Assembly: GCF_000972495.1 (NCBI RefSeq) | Contig: NZ_LATM01000001.1 | Span: 269,241-333,240 of the forward strand | Direction of reading: 5' to 3' | Source: Hymenobacter terrenus | GTDB lineage: Bacteria > Bacteroidota > Bacteroidia > Cytophagales > Hymenobacteraceae | DNA: 64,000 nt | Shown here: positions 53,428 to 60,871 of the stretch, one piece after another | How positions within the stretch are numbered: position 1 is the stretch's first letter | How the letters are laid out: each line of letters starts with the position of its first letter | The notes under the pieces: generated by a model | Seen by the model: only the letters and a program-made list of their open reading frames with translations | Database searches by the model: none | Told to the model about the DNA's origin: nothing | Program-made: the position numbers and the translations under genes

Positions 53428-54543
53428 TTGATTTTCCTGAAAACAACTATTTGGCGCCCGGCGCTGCTGTTGCTGGCGCTTCTGCTGTGCCTGGCTGGCC
53501 TTAATCCGGCCCAGGCGCAGCGTCGTAAGGCGCGCAACAAAGCCAATGCTGGCAGTACGGGCAAGTCGGATTTCTTCCGTATTCAAACGCCCAAAATGCG
53601 CTACGTGCGGCCGGATACCACCACGGTTATCGAAACCGAGGAAATACCCGACGACAATTCCGACGCCGCTAAATCCATCTATTTCAACCCCGCCAAAAAG
53701 CTCAGCATCGTAAGCGAAGACACCTCGACGCTGAACAACGGCGGCCAGGAAATCGTGGAAATGTCGGAGGAAGTCCTGATTGATTCCTCCTGGGTGAAGG
53801 TGGCGGGCTACTACTCCATCTGGGATACCCACAGCGTGAACCCCTACCGCGTGGATGGTCGTAGCTACCGCGACTCGCTCAAGCTGAAGCTCGTGGACCC
53901 GCCGCGGCAGCGGTACGCCAAAATGCCCTTGGCTACCACGCCCATCACGTCGGGTTTCGCGTTCCGGGGCTACCGCTGGCACTACGGCATGGACCTGGAC
54001 CTGGAAACCGGCGACTCGGTAAAGTCGGTCTACGATGGCGTGGTGCGTATTAGCGCCTGGGACGGCGGTGGCTATGGCAACTACATTCTGGTGCGCCACT
54101 ACAACGGGTTGGAGACTATTTACGGCCACTTGAGCAAGGCGCTGGTGCCCGTGGGCACCTTTGTGAAGGCGGGGCAGCTCATCGGCTACGGCGGCAGTAC
54201 CGGCCGAAGCACGGGCTCGCACCTGCACTTTGAGGTGCGCTACCAAGGTAACCCCATCAACCCGGCCCTGATGTACGACTTTCCCGGCTACAAGCTGCGC
54301 AAAGACAGCTTTACCATCACTGCGGCATTGTTTAATTACTACAGCCGGGCGTTGAGTAGGAGCAGGGGCCGCAGCAGCGGTGGCCGGCCTTCGCGGGCCC
54401 GACAGCTGGTTATCCACAAGGTCCGTTCAGGCGATACGCTGTCCGAAGTAGCCGAACGGTACGGCGTGCGTCTCAGCACCCTGAAAAAGCTCAACCCCGG
54501 CGTGAAAACCCTACAGCCCGGCCGCAAGCTGCGCGTGAAGTAG
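53428..54543 (+). CDS. M23 family metallopeptidase with C-terminal LysM
   Basis: About 371 residues from a likely TTG start. Signal peptide (LKTTIWRPALLLLALLLCLAGLNPAQAQ), a linker of ~140 residues, then an M23 (lysostaphin-like) domain: HYGMDLDLETGDSVKSVYDGVVRIS (zinc His and Asp), GNYILVRHYNGLETIYGHLS and GSTGRSTGSHLHFEVRYQGNPINP (HxH). It ends with a LysM repeat (VIHKVRSGDTLSEVAERYGVRLSTLKKLNPGV). It is predicted to cut peptidoglycan cross-links in the periplasm. The start is unsure: no ATG gives a proper signal peptide, and the frame opens at 53302, inside the trxB terminator. TTG at 53428 is the best fit. Confidence 0.85.
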   Translation: MIFLKTTIWRPALLLLALLLCLAGLNPAQAQRRKARNKANAGSTGKSDFFRIQTPKMRYVRPDTTTVIETEEIPDDNSDAAKSIYFNPAKKLSIVSEDTSTLNNGGQEIVEMSEEVLIDSSWVKVAGYYSIWDTHSVNPYRVDGRSYRDSLKLKLVDPPRQRYAKMPLATTPITSGFAFRGYRWHYGMDLDLETGDSVKSVYDGVVRISAWDGGGYGNYILVRHYNGLETIYGHLSKALVPVGTFVKAGQLIGYGGSTGRSTGSHLHFEVRYQGNPINPALMYDFPGYKLRKDSFTITAALFNYYSRALSRSRGRSSGGRPSRARQLVIHKVRSGDTLSEVAERYGVRLSTLKKLNPGVKTLQPGRKLRVK

Positions 54544-54643
54544 AAGCCCGGACCGGAGCGAATTTGACAGCTTTTCCGGATTCGCTCAGCCCCGACTATA
54601 CACCTTTACTGATTTCCTGTAATCCGTCAAATTCGTTGAATCC

Positions 54644-55366
54644 GTGATAAAGCTTGATGTCTTGGCGCTGGGCGCCCACCCCGATGATGTAGAAATGTCC
54701 TGCACTGGTACGCTGCTGGCCGCTATGGCCGCCGGTAAGCGAGTGGGCATCGTCGATTTTACCCGGGGGGAGCTGGGCACCCGCGGCACGCCCGCCATTC
54801 GTGCGGCCGAAGCAGCGGCGTCCAGTAAAATTCTGGGCATCGACATCCGCGAGAACCTGGGGTTGCCCGATGGATTTTTCCGCAACGACCGGGAGCACCA
54901 ATTGCCGCTCATCGCCGCCATTCGCCGCTACCGGCCCGATGTGGTACTGGCCAACGCCATCAACGACCGGCACCCCGACCACGGCCGCGCCGCGCAACTC
55001 GCCACCGATGCCTGCTTTCTGGCCGGCCTGCGCATGATTGAAACCATCGGTGACGACGGCCAGCCGCAGGCCGCCTGGCGCCCCCGCAACGTGCACCATT
55101 ATATCCAGGACCGCCAGCTGCAGCCCGCCTTCGTGGTCGACATCACCCCGCATTGGGCCAAGAAGTGGGAAGCCATTCAGGCCTTCAAAAGCCAGTTTTT
55201 CGACCCCGAAAGCAAAGAGCCCCAAACCTACCTGTCGAGTCAGGAGTTTGCCCGCTTCATGGAGGCGCGGGCGCGGGAGTTCGGCCACATTATTGGCGTC
55301 GAGTTTGGCGAAGGCTTCACCGTGGCGCGGCCCGTCGGCGTGCGCGAGGTAGGGGAGTTGCTGTAG
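54644..55366 (+). CDS. bshB1: bacillithiol biosynthesis deacetylase BshB1
   Basis: A 240-residue PIG-L/LmbE-type zinc deacetylase: LDVLALGAHPDDVEMSCTGTL (AHPDD zinc motif at residues 11-15), FTRGELGTRGTPAIRAAEA, LGLPDGFFRNDREHQLPLIAAIRRYRPDVVLANAINDRHPDHGRAAQL and a C-terminal YLSSQEFARFMEARAREFGHIIGVEFGEGF typical of BshB1. It removes the acetyl group from GlcNAc-malate in bacillithiol synthesis. GTG at 54644 is used. It lies 14 bases before the adenosine deaminase gene, so the two are probably co-transcribed. Confidence 0.93.
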   Translation: MIKLDVLALGAHPDDVEMSCTGTLLAAMAAGKRVGIVDFTRGELGTRGTPAIRAAEAAASSKILGIDIRENLGLPDGFFRNDREHQLPLIAAIRRYRPDVVLANAINDRHPDHGRAAQLATDACFLAGLRMIETIGDDGQPQAAWRPRNVHHYIQDRQLQPAFVVDITPHWAKKWEAIQAFKSQFFDPESKEPQTYLSSQEFARFMEARAREFGHIIGVEFGEGFTVARPVGVREVGELL

Positions 55367-55380
55367 CACTTCGTTGAGTG

Positions 55381-56445
55381 ATGAACGGTATTTTCGCGTC
55401 TCACCCCCTCGAACCCGGCTTAGCCGCGCGGTTGCGTACCATGCCCAAAGTCGAAATCCATGTGCATCTGGAGGGGGCCGCCGATGCGGCCACCGTGTGG
55501 GAAATGGCCCACCGCAACGGCTTGGTGCTGCCAGCCCGTACGCTGGCCGAATGAGAGACGTTTTATAAGTTTCAGAACTTTGCGCATTTCGCCCAGGTGT
55601 GGGGCCTGGCAACGAGCAGCTTCCGCACGGCCGCTGACTATGCTTGGCTCGTGGAACGTTTTCTCCAGCACCAGGCCGCACAGAACATTCGCTACTCCGA
55701 GGCTTTTTTCAGCCCGCAACTGCACCTGGGCCGGGATCGGGACCTAACGCCCGCGCAGCTGCTCGATGCCTTGGCACAGGGTGCCCAGGCCGGCGAGGCG
55801 GTCACGGGTAGCCGGGTGCGCTTTCTGGTCGATTTGGACCGCAGCCGCGGGGCCGACGACACCGCCGAGGCCGCCCTGCAATTTGCCCTGGCCGGACAAG
55901 CGCGTGACGGGCTGTTTCTGGGCCTCAGCATCGGTGGTCCCGAGCAGGGCTACCCGCCCGAGCCTTTCGCCGACCTTTTTGCCCGCGCCCGCGCCGCCGG
56001 CCTGCGCACCGTCGCCCACGCGGGTGAAACTGCCGGCCCGGCCAGCGTGTGGGGCGCTCTGCGCAGCCTGCACGCCGAGCGTATCGGCCACGGCATTCGC
56101 GCCTTAGATGACCCCATGCTGCTGGACGAGCTGCGCCGCACGCAAACGCCGCTCGACGTTTCGCCAACTAGCAATTACTGCCTGAGAGTGGTGCCCACGA
56201 GCCAGCCGCACCCAATTCGACAGCTGCTTGATGCGCAGGTGTTCGTCACGCTCAACTCCGACGACCCACCCATATTTTCCACAGATTTGACCAACGAATA
56301 CTGTACCTTGGCCCGGCAGGGATTTGAGTGGCCTGAATTATGGCAGCTTAATGTAAATACCCTGGAAGCGAGCTTCCTGCCGGAGAAGGAAAAAGCCTCC
56401 TTGCGGCAGCAGTGGCAGCAGTTTCGTCAGAGCGTGGGTGAATAA
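55381..56445 (+). pseudogene. adenosine deaminase gene with one in-frame TGA
   Basis: The frame from ATG 55381 to 56445 encodes ~354 codons of an adenosine/adenine deaminase, interrupted only by TGA at 55552-55554 (codon 58). Before it: MPKVEIHVHLEGAADAATVWEMA (metal HVH). After it: ETFYKFQNFAHFAQVW, GLRTVAHAGETAGPASVW (His and Glu), ERIGHGIRALDDP, and LNSDDPPIFSTDLTNEY (metal Asp). All catalytic motifs remain and the frame stays aligned, so this looks recent. The codon before GAG fits Trp (TGG) in relatives, so one G-to-A change suffices. Sequencing error, true nonsense mutation or read-through are all possible. It lies downstream of bshB1. Confidence 0.85.
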
Positions 56446-56585
56446 CCCAGGTACCTTCCCGACCAAACTCCCAAGGCCAAGCATAGAATTAAGCTTAAAT
56501 AGTACAAGTGTAACTGGATGAATGACTACAGAATGTTACGCTAGGTGGAGTGCTAAATCTACTAATTAGCTTAGCAGCTACAAAA

Positions 56586-56619
56586 AACCGCCCCGGCCGC
56601 AAGTGCGGCCGGGGCGGTT
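56586..56619. terminator. 15-bp perfect bidirectional terminator
   Basis: AACCGCCCCGGCCGC at 56586-56600 pairs perfectly with 56605-56619, with a preceding A run, between the converging deaminase and hypothetical genes. Confidence 0.85.
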
Positions 56620-56645
56620 CTGTATTCTAGCATCGGCATTCATAC

Positions 56646-57329
56646 TCATGCTTCTGGCGTCTCGTCCCGCTTGCCCCCGCGCCCCGCGTCCACTATTTGG
56701 CGGGCCTTGCGGTAGGCGGCCACCAGCTCCGGTAGGTCGCTTTCCAGGTTGGGCACCCGCACATCGAGCTTACCGATAGCGCGGCGGACGTCGCCGAGGT
56801 AGCGCACCGAGTCGTCGCGCAACAGCGTGCCCGCATTGATTTGCTAGTGCGGCGCATCTATCAGCGGCTTATAGGCCGCGGTGTCATCGCGCAGCGCATC
56901 GAGTTGGGCCGTGGTCACCCGCTCGTCGGCCAACTCGGTAGCCCGCGCCCGGGCCTGGGTGTGCAGCTCTTCCAGCACCGCCACCTGCACGAGGCCGCGC
57001 AGGTCGTCGATGCTGCTGCGGGAAAAGGCCGCCAGCTTAGCCAGCGCCGGGTGATTGCCATCCGAAAACAGCGCCTTCACGCCTTGCAGCACGGGCATGG
57101 CCGAGTCGAGGGCTTTGATTTCGGCCCGGTCCTTGGCCTGGGTATAGCCCTCGCTGCCTTGGCTGCCCCGCGCCTGCACCTTCGCGTCGAGGCCGGTCAG
57201 GGCCGCATCCAGCGCCGCGAAGTCGGCCACCATTTTCCCGTACAGCGGCTCCCATTGCGGGCGCCACTGCTGTAGCAGCTTCCGCACAGCCAGGGCCATG
57301 GTTTCGTAGTTTATTTCCTTGTCTGTCAT
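56646..57329 (-). pseudogene. helical hypothetical gene with one in-frame TAG
   Basis: From ATG at 57329 (MTDKEINYETMALAVRKLL) the minus-strand frame reads 161 codons of helical protein (FAALDAALTGLDAKVQARG, IDDLRGLVQVAVLEELHTQ), then TAG at 56846-56844. It continues in the same frame as convincing coding sequence (QINAGTLLRDDSVRYLGDVRRAIGKLDVRVPNLESDLPELVAAYRKARQIVD) to TGA at 56648-56646. One amber codon thus splits a 227-residue gene, and CAG-to-TAG or TGG-to-TAG changes would explain it. No family is recognised. It converges on the deaminase pseudogene. Error in the sequence cannot be excluded. Confidence 0.7.
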
Positions 57330-57480
57330 AAACGGGGCATCAGGTAAAAGGGTGGGAATGAAAACCTGACCCGCCACTACGGCTGGCCTGCTGGTGAAGG
57401 TAGCCGTTGGGTCGCTAATACCCAAGCCCCCGCGCTCATCCCACCAAATCACCCAGCCGCCTCCCATTCCACCCCCGCCA

Positions 57481-57648
57481 GTAGGATATCTGCCAGCGTC
57501 AGTAGGATATCTGCTGGAGCCAGTGCCGTGTCGGACCAGGTAAGTAGGATATCTTCCATAGGAAGTAGGATATCTGCGGACTCCAGTAGGATATCTTTAA
57601 GCGCCAGTAGGATATCTGCCGTACTCACCCCTTGGTCGGCTTCAAACG
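57481..57648. repeat. 21-bp tandem repeat array, copy 2
   Basis: Eight 21-base units start at 57481, 57502, 57523, 57544, 57565, 57586, 57607 and 57628. Units 1, 2 and 4-7 have the core GTAGGATATCT; unit 3 has the CCGTGTCGG variant and unit 8 a degenerate one. It aligns with copy 1 (13261) with one extra unit near the start. The 3' units are nearly identical between copies. It lies between the interrupted hypothetical and the Xre-RES pair; the remaining gap to 57925 holds no convincing gene. Confidence 0.9.
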
Positions 57649-57925
57649 AACTAATCGTTGCCCTGCTCAAGTTTAGTAAGCCGCATTCCGAACCGATAAG
57701 TCGCCTGTATTGCCCCCTCAATTGCGAAGAAATCAGGTTTCTGGTCGAGCTTTTTGGTAAACAAAAAATGCTGCCTACTAATACCTTACCGCCAATAAAG
57801 TCGGGAAAGTACAGCCTTCTACACATCATTATATCACGGGGCATAAACTACTAATCCCGCTTCCTCGTACATTTGCGTTCGGAAACAAAAGGGAAATTTT
57901 TCCAGTTAACACGGAAAAATGTTCT

Positions 57926-57933
57926 TATCTTTG
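57926..57933 (+). promoter_or_regulatory. -7 promoter box of the Xre-RES operon
   Basis: TATCTTTG matches TAnnTTTG and lies 22 bases before the ATG at 57955; this argues against the upstream ATG at 57919. CGGAAA occurs at ~57878 and ~57912, and a GGAAATTTTTCC palindrome lies at ~57890, possible operator sites for autoregulation. Confidence 0.55.
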
Positions 57934-57954
57934 GAAAAGATTTCACACGCACCT

Positions 57955-58398
57955 ATGGCCGCTATTCTTGTTCATCCCTCCGCCGTTTACTCACCTGCCC
58001 TGCTCGGGTTGCAAACCACGGTAGCCGATTCCTTCGCCCTGGTAATGGAAGCCCGCACCGGCGTGCTCGCCAAAACCGCTTTTGACGTGGCTGCCCTACT
58101 ACAATTGAGTGCTGATGAACTGGCCAACCTCCTCCACACCACCACCAAAACGCTGCGCACCTACCGCCAAGCCAAGAAACGCCTGGGTCCAGCTCCGAGT
58201 GAGCAAGTCCTGAAGCTACTGGCCCTGGCCCGCCAAGGCGAAGAAGTTTTCGGCTCCGCATCTGCCTTCCGGCGCTGGCTCGACAAGCCCGCCTACGGCC
58301 TCGACAACCAACCCCCGCTCAGTCTGCTCCAAACCAGCGGCGGCATCGACCTCGTAGCCGACGAAGTTGACCGCATTGCCCACGGCGACCTCGCCTGA
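57955..58398 (+). CDS. antitoxin, Xre/MbcA/ParS toxin-binding family (DUF2384)
   Basis: A 147-residue antitoxin of a RES-Xre system. An N-terminal helical segment is followed by an Xre-like HTH (FDVAALLQLSADELANLLHTTTKTLRTYRQAKKRLGPAPSEQVLKLLALARQGEEVFGSASAFRRWLDKPAYGLDNQPPLSLLQTSGGIDLVADEVDRIAHG), ending in the DUF2384 toxin-binding domain (RRWLDKP...PLSLLQTSGGIDLV). It binds and neutralises the RES toxin encoded next and probably represses its own promoter. ATG at 57955 is preferred because a promoter box lies between it and the earlier ATG. Confidence 0.88.
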   Translation: MAAILVHPSAVYSPALLGLQTTVADSFALVMEARTGVLAKTAFDVAALLQLSADELANLLHTTTKTLRTYRQAKKRLGPAPSEQVLKLLALARQGEEVFGSASAFRRWLDKPAYGLDNQPPLSLLQTSGGIDLVADEVDRIAHGDLA

Positions 58399-58421
58399 GC
58401 TCTAAACCCTACCCTTTACCC

Positions 58422-58880
58422 GTGGAAGTCTACCGAATCTGCCTGGCGAAGTACGCTGGCGAACTAGTCGCATCCGGTAACCCCGGCCGCTGGAACCTGC
58501 GTGGCCAGTTGGTCATCTACGCCGCCGGCAGCCGTGCCCTGGCCTGCCTCGAAAACGTAGTGCACCGCAGCGGCGAAGGCCTCAACAACCTCTTCAAAGT
58601 CATCCGCATCGACATTCCCGACACGCTGGCCATCGAAGAGCTCCTCCTCGAGGAGCTGCCCCCCGAATGGCAGCTGCCCCGTAACTACGCCCGCTGCCAG
58701 CCCCTGGGCACCGACTGGTACCAGCGCCAGTCTGCCGCTGTGCTGCGGGTGCCCTCCTCCATCATCGCCCACGAGCACAACTACGTGCTCAACAGCCGCC
58801 ACCCCGACTTCGCCCACATTCGCATCGCCGGCTGGGAAGATTTTGCCTTCGATCCAAGAATCAAAGAAGACGACGTTTAA
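58422..58880 (+). CDS. RES-domain toxin
   Basis: A 152-residue RES protein: VYRICLAKYAGELVASGNPGRWNLRGQLVIYAAGSRALACLENVVH (conserved R, G-RWN and E), then IPREWQ-like LPPEWQLPRNYARCQPLGTDWY and VPSSIIAHEHNYVLNSRHPDF near the end. Characterised RES toxins degrade NAD+ and stop growth. GTG at 58422, 23 bases after the antitoxin stop, so the two form an operon. All conserved residues appear intact, so the module is likely functional. A 166-bp inverted-repeat element follows. Confidence 0.9.
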   Translation: MEVYRICLAKYAGELVASGNPGRWNLRGQLVIYAAGSRALACLENVVHRSGEGLNNLFKVIRIDIPDTLAIEELLLEELPPEWQLPRNYARCQPLGTDWYQRQSAAVLRVPSSIIAHEHNYVLNSRHPDFAHIRIAGWEDFAFDPRIKEDDV

Positions 58881-58906
58881 CCCCCGAGAACCGCCCTATA
58901 TAGATA

Positions 58907-59072
58907 GCACTGGCGTGAGTTTATCGCAGCGTAACTCGTACCTAGGCCACGCTTCCCTTGCCGCACACGCGGCAAAGCCAGATTGCCAGATAAAGAACAA
59001 TTGTTCGACGCGAGGCCCAGTCTCGTCCGCAAGCCTAGCACCAGGTACGCTGCGATAAACTTGCGCTAGAGC
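58907..59072. mobile_element. 166-bp inverted-repeat (MITE-like) element
   Basis: Arms 58907-58947 and 59033-59072 are complementary at about 33 of 40 positions; the strongest shared core is AGTTTATCGCAGCGT. The ~85 bases between have no gene. The size, long imperfect terminal repeats and position between the toxin and the converging accC suggest a MITE-like element, though it could also be a long terminator-type hairpin. Confidence 0.55.
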
Positions 59073-59083
59073 AAGCTGCTGGC

Positions 59084-60595
59084 CTACCGCACCCCCGACC
59101 GATTCCGCCGCCAGCCGGAAACCTCCGCGCCCGCCCTCGCCTCAGCTGTCGCCGCTGCTTTGGGCTTTTTCTCGCTGAGCAGCATGGCCCCCAGCGCGGC
59201 CGCTACCTGCGCCGTGGCCGCATCCGGTGCAGCTGGGGCTAAAGTAGTAGGCGTAAAATGGTCGCGGATGAAGTTCGTGTCGAAGTTGCCGCTGACGAAG
59301 GCGGGATGCGTCAGCACGTAGCGCCCAAAGCCCAGCGTGGTTTCGATGCCCGTGATTTTATACTCCTCAATGGCGCGCAGCATGCGGGCAATAGCCTCTG
59401 CCCGGGTGGCCCCGAAGGTGACCAGCTTGGCAATCATCGGGTCGTAGTAAATCGGAATATCCATGCCCTGCTCGAAGCCGTCGTCCACACGCACACCGGG
59501 GCCCTGGGGCCGCACATAAGTGCTGAGCGTCCCAATGTCGGGCAGGAAGTTGTTTTGCGGGTCTTCGGCGTACACGCGCAGCTCCAGAGCGTGCCCGATA
59601 ATGCCCAGGTCAGCCTGCGAGAAGGCGAGGGGCTCGCCCTGAGCTACTTTTATCTGCTCCTTCACCAAGTCGAGCCCCGTGATTTGCTCCGTGACGGGGT
59701 GCTCCACCTGGAGGCGGGTATTCATCTCCAGGAAATAGAAGTTGTGCTTATCATCGAGCAGGAACTCTACGGTGCCGGCCCCGGTGTAGTCGCAGGCGCG
59801 GGCCACATCCACGGCACACTGGCCCATTTGGGCGCGCAGCTCGGGCGTGAGCACCGACGAAGGCGCCTCCTCAATCACCTTCTGGTGGCGGCGCTGAATG
59901 CTGCACTCGCGCTCGAATAAGTGCACAATGTGCCCGTGCTCGTCGCCCAGCACCTGGATTTCGATGTGGCGCGGCCCCGTCACAAACTTCTCAATAAACA
60001 CCGCGCCATCGCCGAAGGCTGATACCGCCTCGTTGATGGCCAGCTGCATCTGCTCCTCAAACTCATCGGCGCCGTTTACGATGCGCATGCCCTTGCCGCC
60101 GCCACCGGCCGAGGCCTTAATAAGAATAGGAAAACCCACTTCCCGTGCAATCTGCTTGGCGGCGGCCACGTCGGAAATGGCCTCGTCGGTGCCAGGTACC
60201 AGCGGAATGTTGTACGCCTTCACCGCCTGCTTCGCCGAGAGCTTGTCGCCCATGATTTCCATGGCTTCGGGCGAGGGACCAACGAAAATCAGCCCTGCCT
60301 CGCGCACGGCCCGGGCAAAACCGGCATTCTCCGAAAGAAAGCCGTAGCCCGGATGAATGGCATCGACACCCAGCTGCCGGCAGACTTCGAGAATCTTATC
60401 ACCGCACAGGTAGCTCTGGGCCGAGGCGGGTGGGCCCACGCACACGGCCTCGTCGGCATAGCGCACGTGCAAGGCATTGCGGTCGGCCTCGGAGTAGATG
60501 GCCACGGTGGCAATTCCCATTTCCTTGGCGGAGCGGAGGACGCGGAGGGCAATTTCGCCGCGATTGGCAACGAGCAGCTTGGTGATTTTCTTCAT
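59084..60595 (-). CDS. accC: acyl-CoA carboxylase biotin carboxylase subunit
   Basis: A 503-residue biotin carboxylase. ATP-grasp motifs: KLLVANRGEIALRVLRSAKEMGIATVAIYSEADRNALHVRYADEAVCVG, IHPGYGFLSENAGFA, FPILIKASAGGGGKGMRIV, the catalytic ERECSIQRRHQKVIEEAPS, and FLEMNTRLQVEHPVTEQITGLDLVKEQI. It is longer than typical AccC (~450) because of an Ala-rich C-terminal extension of ~45 residues (TTLAPAAPDAATAQVAAALGAML...). It carboxylates biotin on a carrier for acetyl- or propionyl-CoA carboxylase; no carrier or transferase gene is nearby, so which one is unknown. ATG at 60595 is chosen by homology. Divergent from the aminotransferase gene. Confidence 0.92.
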   Translation of the reverse strand: MKKITKLLVANRGEIALRVLRSAKEMGIATVAIYSEADRNALHVRYADEAVCVGPPASAQSYLCGDKILEVCRQLGVDAIHPGYGFLSENAGFARAVREAGLIFVGPSPEAMEIMGDKLSAKQAVKAYNIPLVPGTDEAISDVAAAKQIAREVGFPILIKASAGGGGKGMRIVNGADEFEEQMQLAINEAVSAFGDGAVFIEKFVTGPRHIEIQVLGDEHGHIVHLFERECSIQRRHQKVIEEAPSSVLTPELRAQMGQCAVDVARACDYTGAGTVEFLLDDKHNFYFLEMNTRLQVEHPVTEQITGLDLVKEQIKVAQGEPLAFSQADLGIIGHALELRVYAEDPQNNFLPDIGTLSTYVRPQGPGVRVDDGFEQGMDIPIYYDPMIAKLVTFGATRAEAIARMLRAIEEYKITGIETTLGFGRYVLTHPAFVSGNFDTNFIRDHFTPTTLAPAAPDAATAQVAAALGAMLLSEKKPKAAATAEARAGAEVSGWRRNRSGVR

Positions 60596-60628
60596 GGGTG
60601 AGCGTGGTGGGCGGATATTTTTAGGCAA

Positions 60629-60658
60629 CGTCATGCTGAGCGCAGCCGAAACATGACG
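60629..60658. repeat. short REP-like palindrome in the accC upstream region
   Basis: CGTCATG and CATGACG flank CTGAGCGCAGCCGAAA; the sequence matches the REP arm core at 10210 (CGTCATGCaGAGCGCAGC). Single short hairpin. Confidence 0.55.
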
Positions 60659-60782
60659 TGCTTTTACAGGGCAAGAATTAAAAACAGCCCACAAAGAAAG
60701 TTCGAAACTACAGGTCGGCCGTAAACCTGGCGGGTGTTATCGGGTTGTTAAGCCCAAATTATGTACATCCGCGGCGCAAGGC

Positions 60783-60790
60783 TACCTTTG
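60783..60790 (+). promoter_or_regulatory. candidate -7 box of the oxoamine synthase gene
   Basis: TACCTTTG matches TAnnTTTG, 82 bases before the GTG at 60872. Confidence 0.5.
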
Positions 60791-60871
60791 TGATTAGGCC
60801 CATTTATAAGGTGTTTCACCAAATCCCACAGGGGCCGCTCTGCTTTCACCATCACCTAATTCCCGTTTTCA

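Noticed and set aside
55552..55554. Selenocysteine codon in the deaminase
   Set aside because: The position fits Trp in the family, is not catalytic, and no SECIS-like hairpin or selenocysteine machinery was seen.
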